Shown here: positions 63,694 to 64,000 of the stretch, piece by piece
How positions within the stretch are numbered: position 1 is the stretch's first letter
Layout: each line of letters begins with the position of its first letter
Translations under genes and position numbers: made by a program
DNA from: Paraspadella gotoi
Taxonomy: Eukaryota; Chaetognatha
Length of the DNA: 64,000 nucleotides
Assembly: GCA_051294375.1 (NCBI GenBank)
Contig: JBJCIZ010000239.1
Location: 2,307,476 to 2,371,475, forward strand
Direction: 5' to 3'
Notes under the pieces: generated by a model
What the model saw: only the letters and a program-made list of their open reading frames with translations
The model's database searches: none
What the model was told of the DNA's origin: nothing

Positions 63694-64000
63694 TTAACTG
63701 GCTTATCGTGACGCTTAATTACCACTTTTGTCTTGGAAGGTTGTTTAGAGTTAGGGATATTTATTATTTAGTATTTGACAGCTGAGAAGTTATAGATTTA
63801 AAGTTAGAATTGTAATGTTCCTGCGGCCCGTATAATAAACTATTCGAGTATGACCAAGGGACTAGTCATTTTTAAAACCATTTTCATATTTATCCCAAAT
63901 TTTGACTTAAATTAAAATGAAATTAATAAGTTGATGCTTAATTTTAATTTTATCACAGCCATACCGTGGGGAAAAAAGCCTGCAATGAAAGGATCGAGAT

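Overview
The window is nuclear DNA of an invertebrate animal, and I do not name the species. Coding sequence is broken into many short exons with GT-AG borders. Non-coding DNA is AT-rich and full of CT/GA microsatellites, homopolymers and short dispersed repeats, and there are five N gaps. Two genes were recognised, both on the + strand.

Gene 1 (about 941-35584, possibly reaching the left edge) is an EMX/empty spiracles-type homeobox gene. It has an exon with a YPW hexapeptide (941-1128), an exon with homeodomain helices 1-2 (2806-2972), an exon with helix 3 (34556-34637) and a long acidic C-terminal exon (35115-35584). Splice phases match at all three internal junctions. The homeobox is split by an intron of about 31.6 kb (2973-34555), which makes up half of the window. 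That intron holds microsatellites, MITE and SINE-like repeats, CCAAT-box clusters, four N gaps and a probable false assembly duplication (16645-18600). The N-terminal exon is not resolved.

Gene 2 (36884-63650) is a full-length ABCA-subfamily ABC transporter in roughly 45 exons. It starts 1.3 kb after the EMX stop codon. The order is: N-terminal segment, first extracellular domain, first membrane domain, NBD1 (Walker A split across 43819-43930 and 44681-44734), linker, second membrane domain with its extracellular domain, NBD2, and a C-terminal exon ending at 63650. The second membrane domain carries an insertion of about 190 residues (54441-58166) that is not usual in ABCA proteins. One exon of that insertion is present twice (56048 and 57412). 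The exon carrying the first transmembrane helix was not found, and two exons (52107 and 61000) show frame breaks, most simply base errors in the assembly.

The ABCA introns are loaded with a few repeat families. Family B is a MITE of about 340 bp with GTTGCGCCGC ends. In four introns its edge lies only 23-31 bp from the 3' splice site, which suggests introner-like behaviour or strong positional bias. Family A is a foldback MITE with 20-bp inverted ends. Family C is a SINE of about 200 bp. Family E has inverted ends around a degenerate telomere-like interior. The genes are not known to share a pathway; EMX is a developmental transcription factor and ABCA proteins move lipids across membranes.
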